From Caldifarciminota bacterium (lineage in GTDB: Bacteria; Hydrothermota; UBA3072), in NCBI GenBank assembly GCA_023131835.1, contig JAGLZA010000031.1, positions 1-32,943 of the forward strand: a stretch of 32,943 nt of DNA, read 5' to 3'. The notes under the pieces are model-generated. The model did not search any database. It saw only the letters and a list, made by a program, of their open reading frames with translations, and was not told the origin of the DNA. Both the position numbers and the translations under genes were made by a program. Below, in pieces: positions 15,044-22,424 of this stretch. Numbering within the stretch: the stretch's first letter is position 1; every line of letters starts with the position of its first letter.

Positions 15044-16048
15044 TCATTTTACCGCTGTAATCATCGGGTCATCACCTATAGGTGCTTTCATCTGGACAAC
15101 AATCTTAACAAGAGGTTTCAATAATTTATCTATTGTATCCATATCCTTCGGGCGATTCTCTTCCGAAAATTGGTCAAATAATTGACCTGCAAACCATGCT
15201 CCACTATGTGTTGAAATTACCTTTCGAAAACCAATATCCTTTAACCACAACAGGAAAGTTCTTCCGGAAGGATGAGTGAGTGAACAGAACCGTGCTTCAG
15301 TAATTGCCGATTTGAGCTTTTCCAGAAGTGGAATGGTTAACATATCCAATGATAGAGAATTTCCATCTCTGGAAAAATAATTCATTATCTCGTTACAGGG
15401 CTTTTTAAACATTATACTATACATTCTTGCATACTCTTTTTCAATATTACGGTCATATATTATGAGTCTGCAAGTCTCTTTATTTTTCTCATCCAGTGCG
15501 ATTTCTTGCTCCTTGCCATTCCGGTACATATTAAGAGCTTCATAGTTAATCCGCAGTTTTCCACCCGGGCGTAAAACCCTGAATAACTCCTTCAGGGTGA
15601 ACCCTGGATCCGGTGTTTGTTCCACAGAAGATGCAGCCATTACCTCGTCAAAGGTGTTATCAGGAAATGGTAAAGATTTTCCTGGCTCAACATATATAAA
15701 TCTTGCATTTGAAATGCCAAGATGTTTTGCATTTTCCCTGCAAACATTGATACGCCGATGGGAACCTTCAATCCCAATAACTTCTCTCACAAAAGGTGCT
15801 ACAATCAAAGAAGGCCATCCATCGCCGGGTCCGAAATCCAGTAATTTTCTATCTTCTCCATTGGTTGAAAAGAGATAATCGAAGAGTGAGCCTCTATCTC
15901 TCCAATGTGCTTTCTTGCTTGCATCGAATGGTTGATATATTATTGGCAAACAATAATCCGACTGGGATTCCATTTCATCATAAAAGAACTCTTCCGAATT
16001 ACAAACCTTCGGTTTTAATTCTTGTTCAATCCAATTGAACAATTTCAT
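15044..16048 (-). CDS. Class I SAM-dependent methyltransferase
   Basis: A 334-residue protein with a Methyltransf_11-type core. Motif I is LLDFGPGDGWPS at about 93-104, followed by an acidic ribose-binding Glu in EVIGIEGS. The DNTFDEVMAASSVEQTPDP segment and the LKELFRVLRPGGKLRINYE segment match motifs II and III. Residues 1-80 and about 200-334 lie outside the core and are unrecognised; they probably shape the substrate site. The start codon lies 23 bp inside the preceding methyltransferase gene, so translation is probably coupled. Substrate unknown. It is the last gene of a five-gene transcript from the promoter at 17912-17940. Confidence 0.8.
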   Translation of the reverse strand: MKLFNWIEQELKPKVCNSEEFFYDEMESQSDYCLPIIYQPFDASKKAHWRDRGSLFDYLFSTNGEDRKLLDFGPGDGWPSLIVAPFVREVIGIEGSHRRINVCRENAKHLGISNARFIYVEPGKSLPFPDNTFDEVMAASSVEQTPDPGFTLKELFRVLRPGGKLRINYEALNMYRNGKEQEIALDEKNKETCRLIIYDRNIEKEYARMYSIMFKKPCNEIMNYFSRDGNSLSLDMLTIPLLEKLKSAITEARFCSLTHPSGRTFLLWLKDIGFRKVISTHSGAWFAGQLFDQFSEENRPKDMDTIDKLLKPLVKIVVQMKAPIGDDPMITAVK

Positions 16049-16685
16049 TGTTTGGTTTGATTGCCCATAACACCCAACTTACAGGGGTGAACTGCTGTGA
16101 ATTCAACTCCATCCGCAGTTCTCTAAATACAGGGCGGATTTCTTCAATCCGTGTAAAACATTCCTCTTCGAGCCAGTTATATTTAATTAAAGCCTCTTTT
16201 TCAGTTTTTTCATTCAGAAAGACCAGGTCACCAAGTACCCATATTCCACCGATTTTAAGGACCCTGACCATTTCACGCACACAGTCTCCTTTAAGGAAAT
16301 GAGGAATATGATGGAACGCATAGGTGCTTATTACAGCATCAAAAGAAGCATCAGGATAAGGAATATTCAAAAACGGTTCAACGACCTGCAGAAATTCCAC
16401 TTTTGAATCCGTGCCAACTTTTTCCTGAGCCTTCGCCAACATATTTTTAGAAGGATCAAGGCCAACAACAGAAACGCCTCTAGCAAGGCAGCGAGGGATG
16501 AGGCTTCCTGTCCCGGTTCCTATATCCAGAACTCTCTTACCAGAAGAGATATTTGCAGTCTCCACCACCTTATCAAGGACTTCTTCATACCGTGCGTAGA
16601 GCAGGGAATCAGAGGAGACTGCCTCGTCATAACGATCTGCCCACCTGTCAAAATCCCATATTTTTCTGTTTTTATTCCCCCTCAT
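16026..16685 (-). CDS. Class I SAM-dependent methyltransferase (UbiE/YrrT-like)
   Basis: A 219-residue methyltransferase. It opens with WDFDRWADRYDEAV, a phrase usual in the UbiE/YrrT group. Motif I is VLDIGTGTGSLIP at about 54-66, the acidic residue is in VVGLDPS, and DAVISTYAFHHIP and REMVRVLKIGGIWVLGD supply motifs II and III. It starts 14 bp inside the DUF4342 gene and ends 23 bp inside the next methyltransferase, a tightly coupled arrangement. Substrate unknown; a small molecule or quinone-like acceptor is plausible but unsupported. Confidence 0.85.
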   Translation of the reverse strand: MRGNKNRKIWDFDRWADRYDEAVSSDSLLYARYEEVLDKVVETANISSGKRVLDIGTGTGSLIPRCLARGVSVVGLDPSKNMLAKAQEKVGTDSKVEFLQVVEPFLNIPYPDASFDAVISTYAFHHIPHFLKGDCVREMVRVLKIGGIWVLGDLVFLNEKTEKEALIKYNWLEEECFTRIEEIRPVFRELRMELNSQQFTPVSWVLWAIKPNNEIVQLD

Positions 16686-16962
16686 CCTTCGTGCGGACTA
16701 TCTCAACCTTTACTTTTGCAAGCAATGCTGCCATTGCACCCAGAGCTGCCAGCACCGGGGCGAAAATCGTTACTGCACTACCGACTGCCACACCCGCTGT
16801 TAATGGTATTTCCAGTAATAAATCGCCATTTGTCTTTCGGATAATCAGTCGGCGGACATTACCTTCTTGAATCAACTCCTTTACCCGGTCAACAAGTTTT
16901 CCTGCTTCTATTTCTATCTTTTCTGTCCAGGTCCGTTCTTCCTTATTTTCTTTATCACACAT
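16672..16962 (-). CDS. DUF4342 protein
   Basis: A 96-residue protein matching the DUF4342 pattern: TWTEKIEIEAGKLVDRVKEL (11-30), GNVRRLIIRKTNGDLLLEIPL (34-54), then a Gly/Ala-rich hydrophobic stretch (about 55-82) that could sit in or on a membrane. The tail is charged. The function of the family is unknown. The ribosome site AGGAGAT precedes the ATG, and the gene sits 12 bp after the flavodoxin-like gene. Confidence 0.8.
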   Translation of the reverse strand: MCDKENKEERTWTEKIEIEAGKLVDRVKELIQEGNVRRLIIRKTNGDLLLEIPLTAGVAVGSAVTIFAPVLAALGAMAALLAKVKVEIVRTKDEGE

Positions 16963-16974
16963 CTTATCTCCTTA

Positions 16975-17496
16975 TTACATAGTTTCTGTTTTTAGTATAG
17001 AATTCAACCAGGCCAGGATATTATTGGTTAATGAATTTAATTTATCCATTTTGGAAGCAGAGGTGATAATCTCGATATCATAATTCTCTGTCTTCCATTT
17101 GCCAGTACCGGAGGTTGTTATAAGCATAACCTTACTCAAGTCCTTCGCACGGTCAACGTATTCCTTTACATTGGGCTGTAATCTGGATTTCTCGGTTGTA
17201 TGTATAAACACCAGAGCATCCCACTCATCTTCATTGACCTCGGATAATGCAGAAACATCCACCACTTTTATATAAATGGATTTTTCCTTCAAGTCTTCTG
17301 TGAGGCTTTTCACCAGAGCATTCTTGAAGTCTCTCCCCTGACTGGCGATTAATACCTTTTGTTCCAGTTCGGGACTGCCCACCTCAAACGATTCTGCCTC
17401 TCCCTGAATATTGAGGAGTAGATGAATACCAAAGGTAATGAGAAAAACGACGATAATAGAACCAATTACTATCAATGCTATCTTTAAAGCTTTCAT
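16975..17496 (-). CDS. Membrane-anchored flavodoxin-like protein
   Basis: A 173-residue protein with an N-terminal membrane helix (about 5-28, IALIVIGSIIVVFLITFGIHLLL) and a soluble alpha/beta domain. The order KVLIASQGRDFKNALVKSL, YIKVVDVS, DALVFIHTTEKSRLQ, KVMLITTSGTGKWK resembles a flavodoxin fold, with TTSGTGKW in the position of the third FMN loop. The usual T/S-x-T-G-x-T phosphate loop is replaced by ASQGRD, so flavin binding is uncertain. AGGAGGG precedes the ATG. It lies within the operon that also encodes a 2TM protein, DUF4342 and two methyltransferases. Confidence 0.65.
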   Translation of the reverse strand: MKALKIALIVIGSIIVVFLITFGIHLLLNIQGEAESFEVGSPELEQKVLIASQGRDFKNALVKSLTEDLKEKSIYIKVVDVSALSEVNEDEWDALVFIHTTEKSRLQPNVKEYVDRAKDLSKVMLITTSGTGKWKTENYDIEIITSASKMDKLNSLTNNILAWLNSILKTETM

Positions 17497-17572
17497 ATCA
17501 CCCTCCTTTTAGTTGAAGGTTAAATAGTTGTTAGTATTTGAAGTATCAGGTTTATCAACTATACTAACTCTT

Positions 17573-17854
17573 TTATTTTTCTTTATTTTTATCTTCTCCC
17601 ATTAACTCTTCAATCTTCCTCTCTTCCCAATCTCTCAAAAACCTTTTAGTACCGAAGACAGTAAATCCATGAATAAGCAGTCCAATTCCCCACCCGAATA
17701 GAGGCCAGTAGAACCATAGGGAATCTGGTGCGGTCAGAATATTTATCAGGAATAAGGCAAGGTTTACTATTATATAAACAAAAAGATGACTATAGAACGA
17801 TTTTATTTCCTCGACTCTCTCTTTTGCCCTTCTATATCTTTCGTTTTTATCCAT
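17573..17854 (-). CDS. 2TM-domain membrane protein
   Basis: A 93-residue protein of the 2TM-domain type: a charged N-terminal helix (RYRRAKERVEEIKSFYSHLFVYI), two membrane helices at about 24-44 and 49-68, and a conserved-looking GWGIGLLIHGFTVFG loop and helix followed by a charged tail (RDWEERKIEELM). These domains occur alone or fused to histidine kinases; no kinase is present. A strong promoter and AGGAGG precede it, making it the first gene of the 17854-15044 transcript. Confidence 0.8.
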   Translation of the reverse strand: MDKNERYRRAKERVEEIKSFYSHLFVYIIVNLALFLINILTAPDSLWFYWPLFGWGIGLLIHGFTVFGTKRFLRDWEERKIEELMGEDKNKEK

Positions 17855-17911
17855 TTCATCCTCCTTTATTTATGCCTTTTTAAGTAAATTGGAACATTGA
17901 TATATGTTTAA

Positions 17912-17940
17912 ATTATACAAATTAATATCACATATGTCAA
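17912..17940 (-). promoter_or_regulatory. Consensus sigma-70 promoter of the 2TM/DUF4342/methyltransferase operon
   Basis: On the minus strand, an exact TTGACA (17940-17935) and an exact TATAAT (17917-17912) are separated by 17 bp. It faces the 2TM gene with a leader of about 50 bases. Confidence 0.9.
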
Positions 17941-17976
17941 GTATTTTGTTTTCACCTCTATGCCAGTATCAACTAA

Positions 17977-18942
17977 TTAAACAGCCTCTATAGTTGATGG
18001 TGGTTTTTTGGTTATGTTATAGGTGACACTTACAACACCTGGTACTTCTGTTGTTATCCTTTCTGCCAATTTGTATAAAATATCATACGGGAGTCTCGTT
18101 GGTGAACCTGTTATTGCATCTTTACTCTCCCAGCATCTTACTTCAATCTGCAAACCATAATCTCTTTTTCCTTCTCTCATTCCAGTAACTTTATCCTTAT
18201 GTAAAATTGCTAAATACTGAAACGCATTAGTAGTATGTAATTCTTCTTCAACAATTGTTGTAGCCTTTCTTATTGTTTGCACTCGCTCAGGTGTAACTTC
18301 TCCTATTATCCTTGCTGCAAGGGCAGGACCCGGGAAGGGTGGTTTATTATAAATCTCCTCTGGTAGACCCAGAGCTTTTGCTACTTTTCTTATTCCTGTT
18401 TTCCTGAGTTGCACTATAGGTTCTATAACTATATATCCATATTGTTCTTCTGTGTCGATTCCAATCTGTGCTAAGATATTGTGTTGTCTTTTGATACCCG
18501 CGACTGTTTCTTCTACATCAGTATAATTTGTGCCCTGCATGAGATATTTTGCGCCACTTTCTTTTACTAATTTACCAAAAACATCCTTGTAAAAAGTTCT
18601 GGTAATCGCTTCTCTTTTTTCTTCCGGGTCTGTTATACCTTTTAGGGCATTGAAAAATTGTTCTTTGGCATCAAACATTTCTACATGTATACCTAAGTTT
18701 TCAAATAGATAAACAATCTTTTCCCCCTCCTTTTCCCTCATCAAACCATTTTCGATAAAATATGTTTTGAGTCTATCGCCCAGAGCTTTGTGACCTAATA
18801 TAGTAACGACTGAGGAATCAACACCGCCAGATAATGCATTGATAGCCAATCCACTTCCAACGGTTGAAGAAATCTCTTCTACTGATTGTTTTATAAATCC
18901 TTTAGGATCCAATTTCTCTGTTTTTATTTCTTTTATCTCCAT
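17977..18942 (-). CDS. GuaA-type ATP pyrophosphatase (GMP synthase subunit B-like, divergent)
   Basis: A 321-residue protein equivalent to the ATP-pyrophosphatase plus dimerisation domains of GMP synthase, without the glutamine amidotransferase. The PP-loop is LSGGVDSS at 37-44, and QGTNYTDVEET and PFPGPALAARIIGEVTPERV follow in the GuaA order. In two-subunit GMP synthases a separate GuaA-A supplies ammonia; none is nearby. Several positions that are nearly constant in bacterial GuaA differ: TADWARLPYE is TGSPTRLPYD, and the usual terminal TIEWE is TIEAV. It may therefore be a paralogue acting on another nucleotide or acid. AGAGGAAA precedes the start, 48 bp after the TPR lipoprotein gene. 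Confidence 0.7.
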   Translation of the reverse strand: MEIKEIKTEKLDPKGFIKQSVEEISSTVGSGLAINALSGGVDSSVVTILGHKALGDRLKTYFIENGLMREKEGEKIVYLFENLGIHVEMFDAKEQFFNALKGITDPEEKREAITRTFYKDVFGKLVKESGAKYLMQGTNYTDVEETVAGIKRQHNILAQIGIDTEEQYGYIVIEPIVQLRKTGIRKVAKALGLPEEIYNKPPFPGPALAARIIGEVTPERVQTIRKATTIVEEELHTTNAFQYLAILHKDKVTGMREGKRDYGLQIEVRCWESKDAITGSPTRLPYDILYKLAERITTEVPGVVSVTYNITKKPPSTIEAV

Positions 18943-18990
18943 TTTTCCTCTCTTGTTAATATTATAATGAACTTATGTACCATTACATTT

Positions 18991-19929
18991 TTAATCGCCA
19001 AGCTCTTGTAGCCTTTTTAATCTTTCAGGTTGATTGGCTTGCAACCATTTATCTTTAGAAAGCATATCATATGCAATTTTAAAATATTTACGGGCTTCTT
19101 CGTCCTTTTTGAGTAGCAACAAACATTCTCCCAATTCCTCATAAACATAACCATCAGTGTCAAGGCCTTTTTCTATAATTTCTTTTTCTAACTCTCGCTG
19201 GATTTCAAGGGCTTTATCTATTCTCTCAAGTGACCTATATGCTCTTGCAACACACCATTTAGCAATAAATATACCTTTTTCATTATTTTTTTCCTCTTGC
19301 CATTTCAAAGCCTTCTCAAACATTTCTAACGCTTTATCATACTGACCTAAATCGTGATATGTCCAACCAGTGTTATTATATAACGAACCTAACCATTTTT
19401 TCGCTCGTTTATCTTTTGATTTTTCTGCCATTTCTATTGCTTTATTAGCCCATTCTAACTGCTTATCTGGTGGTTCGACGATTTGTAGCATATGTATTGC
19501 ATCAATGGCATAGTAATCTTCGTTATTCAATCTTGCAAACTCCCATGCCTCTAAAAAGAGTGGTTTGGCTTTATCCGGATGCTTTGAGGAATTATACACC
19601 CTTCCTCTTTCAAGTAGATATCTAACTCTGGCAACTATTAGCTTATCGGTTAATAAGGATTTTACAGTATCGAGGGTTTTATGAGCATCTTCAAACTTGC
19701 GCTGTAATCCTTCGGTTCTTGCTATTTGTGTTAACAATTGGGCATAATAAGACATATTGCTTGATTCCTTTGCCAATGGGAGTAATTCCCTGAATTTTTT
19801 CTCGGTTTGTTCGGGATTACTATAATCCCATAGAGTATCAAAATCAGGTAAAGGTTTTGCTTCTTTTTTTGGTTTCATCAAACACCCTCCTATTGTTAAA
19901 ACGGTTAAAAGAATAAATATCTTATTCAT
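18991..19929 (-). CDS. TPR-repeat lipoprotein
   Basis: A 312-residue predicted lipoprotein. The frame is open to 19950, but the ATG at 19929 is chosen because AGGAGG lies six bases before it and it begins a compact lipoprotein signal, MNKIFILLTVLTIGGC, with Cys16 as the lipidation site. The rest is nearly all paired helices with TPR spacing, clearest at GSLYNNTGWTYHDLGQYDKALEMFEKALKWQ, then EKGIFIAKWCVARAYRSLERIDKALEIQ, then YVYEELGECLLLLKKDEEARKYFKIAYDM. It is probably a periplasm- or surface-facing scaffold. It follows the toroid gene by 10 bp, in the same transcript. Confidence 0.8.
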   Translation of the reverse strand: MNKIFILLTVLTIGGCLMKPKKEAKPLPDFDTLWDYSNPEQTEKKFRELLPLAKESSNMSYYAQLLTQIARTEGLQRKFEDAHKTLDTVKSLLTDKLIVARVRYLLERGRVYNSSKHPDKAKPLFLEAWEFARLNNEDYYAIDAIHMLQIVEPPDKQLEWANKAIEMAEKSKDKRAKKWLGSLYNNTGWTYHDLGQYDKALEMFEKALKWQEEKNNEKGIFIAKWCVARAYRSLERIDKALEIQRELEKEIIEKGLDTDGYVYEELGECLLLLKKDEEARKYFKIAYDMLSKDKWLQANQPERLKRLQELGD

Positions 19930-19939
19930 CTGTTTCCTC

Positions 19940-20749
19940 CTATTTTTCATACAAAAGTATTACTTTTATAGCCTCAAGGGTTGCATTGACTGCAAACTCA
20001 TCTCCATCCTCAGAAGCAAAATCTCCATTCTTTCTTTGCCTCTTTATGAGTTCCTGGAGCATTTTTCTGACAAATGAATTGTCTTTTGGACCATCAGCAA
20101 TCACAAAACACCATAGCATCCAGCTGATCTGTGAAGCAACCCATTTGTCTGAGTCAACATCGTCCAAATATTTGATAGCCGTTCTAACCCTATCGGACTC
20201 CCAATCTTCGACCATAGCAATCACTGAAGCTCCGATCCGCGTACTGTGCAGGAATCCTTCAAACCTTCCTGATTCATTCTGGTATTCAATGAGAAAGTTA
20301 TACGCTTTCTTAAAAGATAGGCTTTCCCTGTGTCCACTAATTCCAAGCCAGAATGCAGAGTAAGTAGTATCGTATACTATTGTTTTCTTATCCCCGGGTA
20401 TCATCCAGACCGGGGGATTATAACTTGATATTTCAGGATTCTCATCCCAACTTCCGTTTTCTTTTTGTAATGAAATGAGGTGCTTAATGGCTTTCTTGCC
20501 TATATCTGAGTCCAGCATTTTAAGGTCATTTAACCATATAAGTGCTACCGTTGTATCGGAAATAGTAGATGGTTTTCCCTTTTCCATATTGTAAGGAAAA
20601 CCTCCATCTTTATTTTGTAGATTTGCAATCATCCGAATTACACTTTTTACTGGTTTCTTTCTACCCAGAATTACATCCAATCTTGCTTTTTCAAGAATAT
20701 TTCCATTCTTACATACGAAATCTATCGCTTGTTTCATATTAATCTTCAT
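19940..20749 (-). CDS. Prenyltransferase/terpenoid-cyclase-like toroid protein
   Basis: A 269-residue all-helical protein with at least four QW-like repeats: IANLQNKDGGFP, LISLQKENGSWDE, LIEYQNESGRFEG and LIKRQRKNGDFASE. This is the alpha/alpha-toroid pattern seen in squalene cyclases, prenyltransferases and complement-like proteins. The DxDD-type cyclase acid motif is absent and there is no signal peptide, so a binding or scaffold role is more likely than cyclisation. The ribosome site is weak, and a second Met at residue 5 is an alternative start. It lies 12 bp downstream of the uracil-DNA glycosylase gene and 10 bp upstream of the TPR lipoprotein gene. Confidence 0.7.
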   Translation of the reverse strand: MKINMKQAIDFVCKNGNILEKARLDVILGRKKPVKSVIRMIANLQNKDGGFPYNMEKGKPSTISDTTVALIWLNDLKMLDSDIGKKAIKHLISLQKENGSWDENPEISSYNPPVWMIPGDKKTIVYDTTYSAFWLGISGHRESLSFKKAYNFLIEYQNESGRFEGFLHSTRIGASVIAMVEDWESDRVRTAIKYLDDVDSDKWVASQISWMLWCFVIADGPKDNSFVRKMLQELIKRQRKNGDFASEDGDEFAVNATLEAIKVILLYEK

Positions 20750-20761
20750 CTTATTATCACA

Positions 20762-21523
20762 TTAGTAATTGCTTAATTTTTTGTCTATGCTTCCGTCAGG
20801 GAGCATCCAATCCGGATGATACTTCGCACTTTCTTCTAAGTCATATCTTACACAACTCAACCAATCCCCTTTGCAATAAAGTTCAATCCACTTTTTATCC
20901 AGAATCCCCTTTTCATAATATCTCTTCATCGGACATACCGGATACCACTTACAATCCTCCATTAAGGTTTTTATCTTTCTATAATCTTTTATCATTTCAT
21001 CTCTTATTGAATCGTTGAAAAGTAGAGCAGTTGGATGTTTTAAGGGTAGTATTTTTCGCAACTCAGATAGAAAGAGTCTACCGTAGAGATTCTGAAATTC
21101 TTGTTTGGTTTCAGGGGTTGAAAGAGTGTATTTCTCAAGGATATATCTGGTGGCGTAATAACCTAATGGGACTAATGTATCAGGGCTAATTAATTCTATT
21201 TCTTTATTCAAAAACTGAGTGCAGATTTCGATTTCATCCTGTTTTGGTTTTCTATAATCCGGAAGCAAACACTTAATCAGATTGGTCATATAGATTTCAT
21301 CTTTATCTACATTAATTTCTTTGAATAGCTCGTCCAATACGCCTCCTGTGGGGCCTATAAACATTTTCCCGACACTGTCCTCTTTTTCCCCTGGTGCTTG
21401 AGCGATCAACATAACTTTAGCATTTAGATTTCCTTCTCCCGGGAGTGAATTAGTTCTACTTTCGGATAATCTGCACTTTTTACAATCCCTTATCTCTTTA
21501 TTCAAATCCTCAATTTTATCCAT
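20762..21523 (-). CDS. Family 4-type uracil-DNA glycosylase with extra four-Cys tail
   Basis: Removes uracil from DNA in base-excision repair. Numbered from ATG 21523 (253 residues), the 4Fe-4S ligands would be Cys14 and Cys17 (RDCKKCRLSE), Cys85 (NLIKCLLPDYRKPK) and Cys101. Motif 1 is AQAPGEKEDSVG at about 41-52 and motif 2 is KHPTALLF at about 162-169. A C-terminal extension of about 60 residues adds four more cysteines (191, 197, 217, 224) within CKWYPVCPM, LYCKGDWLSCVRY, and then HPDWMLPDG. An in-frame GTG at 21538 is an alternative start. Neither start has a Shine-Dalgarno. The upstream side abuts a hairpin island rather than a normal leader. Confidence 0.85.
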   Translation of the reverse strand: MDKIEDLNKEIRDCKKCRLSESRTNSLPGEGNLNAKVMLIAQAPGEKEDSVGKMFIGPTGGVLDELFKEINVDKDEIYMTNLIKCLLPDYRKPKQDEIEICTQFLNKEIELISPDTLVPLGYYATRYILEKYTLSTPETKQEFQNLYGRLFLSELRKILPLKHPTALLFNDSIRDEMIKDYRKIKTLMEDCKWYPVCPMKRYYEKGILDKKWIELYCKGDWLSCVRYDLEESAKYHPDWMLPDGSIDKKLSNY

Positions 21524-21832
21524 AGAAACAGATGTCACATTTAGGTAGAAATGTCCATAGGAATTGAATTGGATTCCAGGAATCAGAGCCAGAGGATTTG
21601 CCGCTCCGATGCGCGTCTCGGAGGGTGAGCGGGCATGGTTCGTGAGATTTTAATCTCACGAGAGCGAGCCCGAGAGCCGAGCGGCAATTTCCTCGCTGGG
21701 GAAATTGACCGCGTCTTTTCGTGTGGCAAGTCCGAATGGCTGGTGAAAATATGACATTAGATTTAATGATAACATGTGACATATTGCTTTGGAATAACAT
21801 CTCAATACTAGCCTTTTTGACATTTTCCCCCC
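21524..21832. repeat. GC-richer triple-hairpin island between two minus-strand genes
   Basis: Three hairpins stand in a row. The first has arms CTCCGA/TCGGAG (about 21604-21622). The second is nested, with outer arms CGGGC/GCCCG (21630-21634, 21668-21672) and inner arms CGTGAGATT/AATCTCACG (21641-21660). The third has arms CAATTTCC/GGAAATTG (21685-21707) with outer GCGG/CCGC. The local base composition is visibly richer in G and C than the flanking genes. A 106-codon frame crosses the island but reads straight through every hairpin, so I do not call it. Confidence 0.75.
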
Positions 21833-22408
21833 TCACTCCTTAACCACCACATTCGGATATGAAAACTCAATTGGGTCTGAGCATACAGTCCGATTTCTTA
21901 CTGTGACCTTTATCTGAATATCCACCTTTCCCATAAGTTTATGGAAAGATTTGACTTTGATGTAGGGTGAAAGGCTTCGATTTGTTACATTTAATACCAG
22001 TTCCTTTTGACCCCGGGAATCTATTCTAAGATTGCCACTCTTCTGGAACAATCCCTGAATGCTGAATTTATTCTCTTCATCACCGATAAAGACAATATCT
22101 GCATATTTTTCCAGGACGACGGTTTTACCATAGTTGTATATGCTAATCGGTATAATGAGCAATTCCAGTTTCGGACGAGTTTCTTTTTTTCGAATCTCCA
22201 TTTGTTTGTTAATATCAACGCGCAGGTCCACTTCCTCCTTGTATGGGACGACAAGCGAGACCCAGATGAGTATACCAAGGGTTACCAGTGATACAAACAG
22301 GGGTACCCAATCATGGATATAATCATCTAACCCTTTCTTCTTTTTTATACTCTTGCCTAATTTTTCATAAAAGTCCTCAGGAAAATCAAACTTCATTTTA
22401 TCATCCAT
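21833..22408 (-). CDS. Single-pass membrane protein of unknown function
   Basis: A 191-residue protein with a charged N-terminus (1-30), one membrane helix at about 35-54 (WVPLFVSLVTLGILIWVSLVV), and an external-looking beta-rich domain with short strands (KLELLIIPISIYNYGKTVVLE, ELVLNVTNRSLSPYIKVKS, VDIQIKVTVRNRTVCSDPIEFSYP). The last part reads like an Ig-like or CARDB-like sandwich. I do not recognise a family. GAGGAGAT precedes the ATG, and it follows the LPP20-like gene by 16 bp, so the two are likely co-expressed envelope proteins. Confidence 0.7.
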   Translation of the reverse strand: MDDKMKFDFPEDFYEKLGKSIKKKKGLDDYIHDWVPLFVSLVTLGILIWVSLVVPYKEEVDLRVDINKQMEIRKKETRPKLELLIIPISIYNYGKTVVLEKYADIVFIGDEENKFSIQGLFQKSGNLRIDSRGQKELVLNVTNRSLSPYIKVKSFHKLMGKVDIQIKVTVRNRTVCSDPIEFSYPNVVVKE

Positions 22409-22424
22409 ATCTCCTCACCTCTTA

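Noticed and set aside
21516-21836. A 106-codon minus-strand frame between the membrane protein and the glycosylase
   Set aside because: It begins with GTG without a proper ribosome site, crosses three hairpins, and its translation is rich in Arg, Ser, Cys and His without domain-like pattern. It was kept only as a finding because both ends overlap neighbouring genes.
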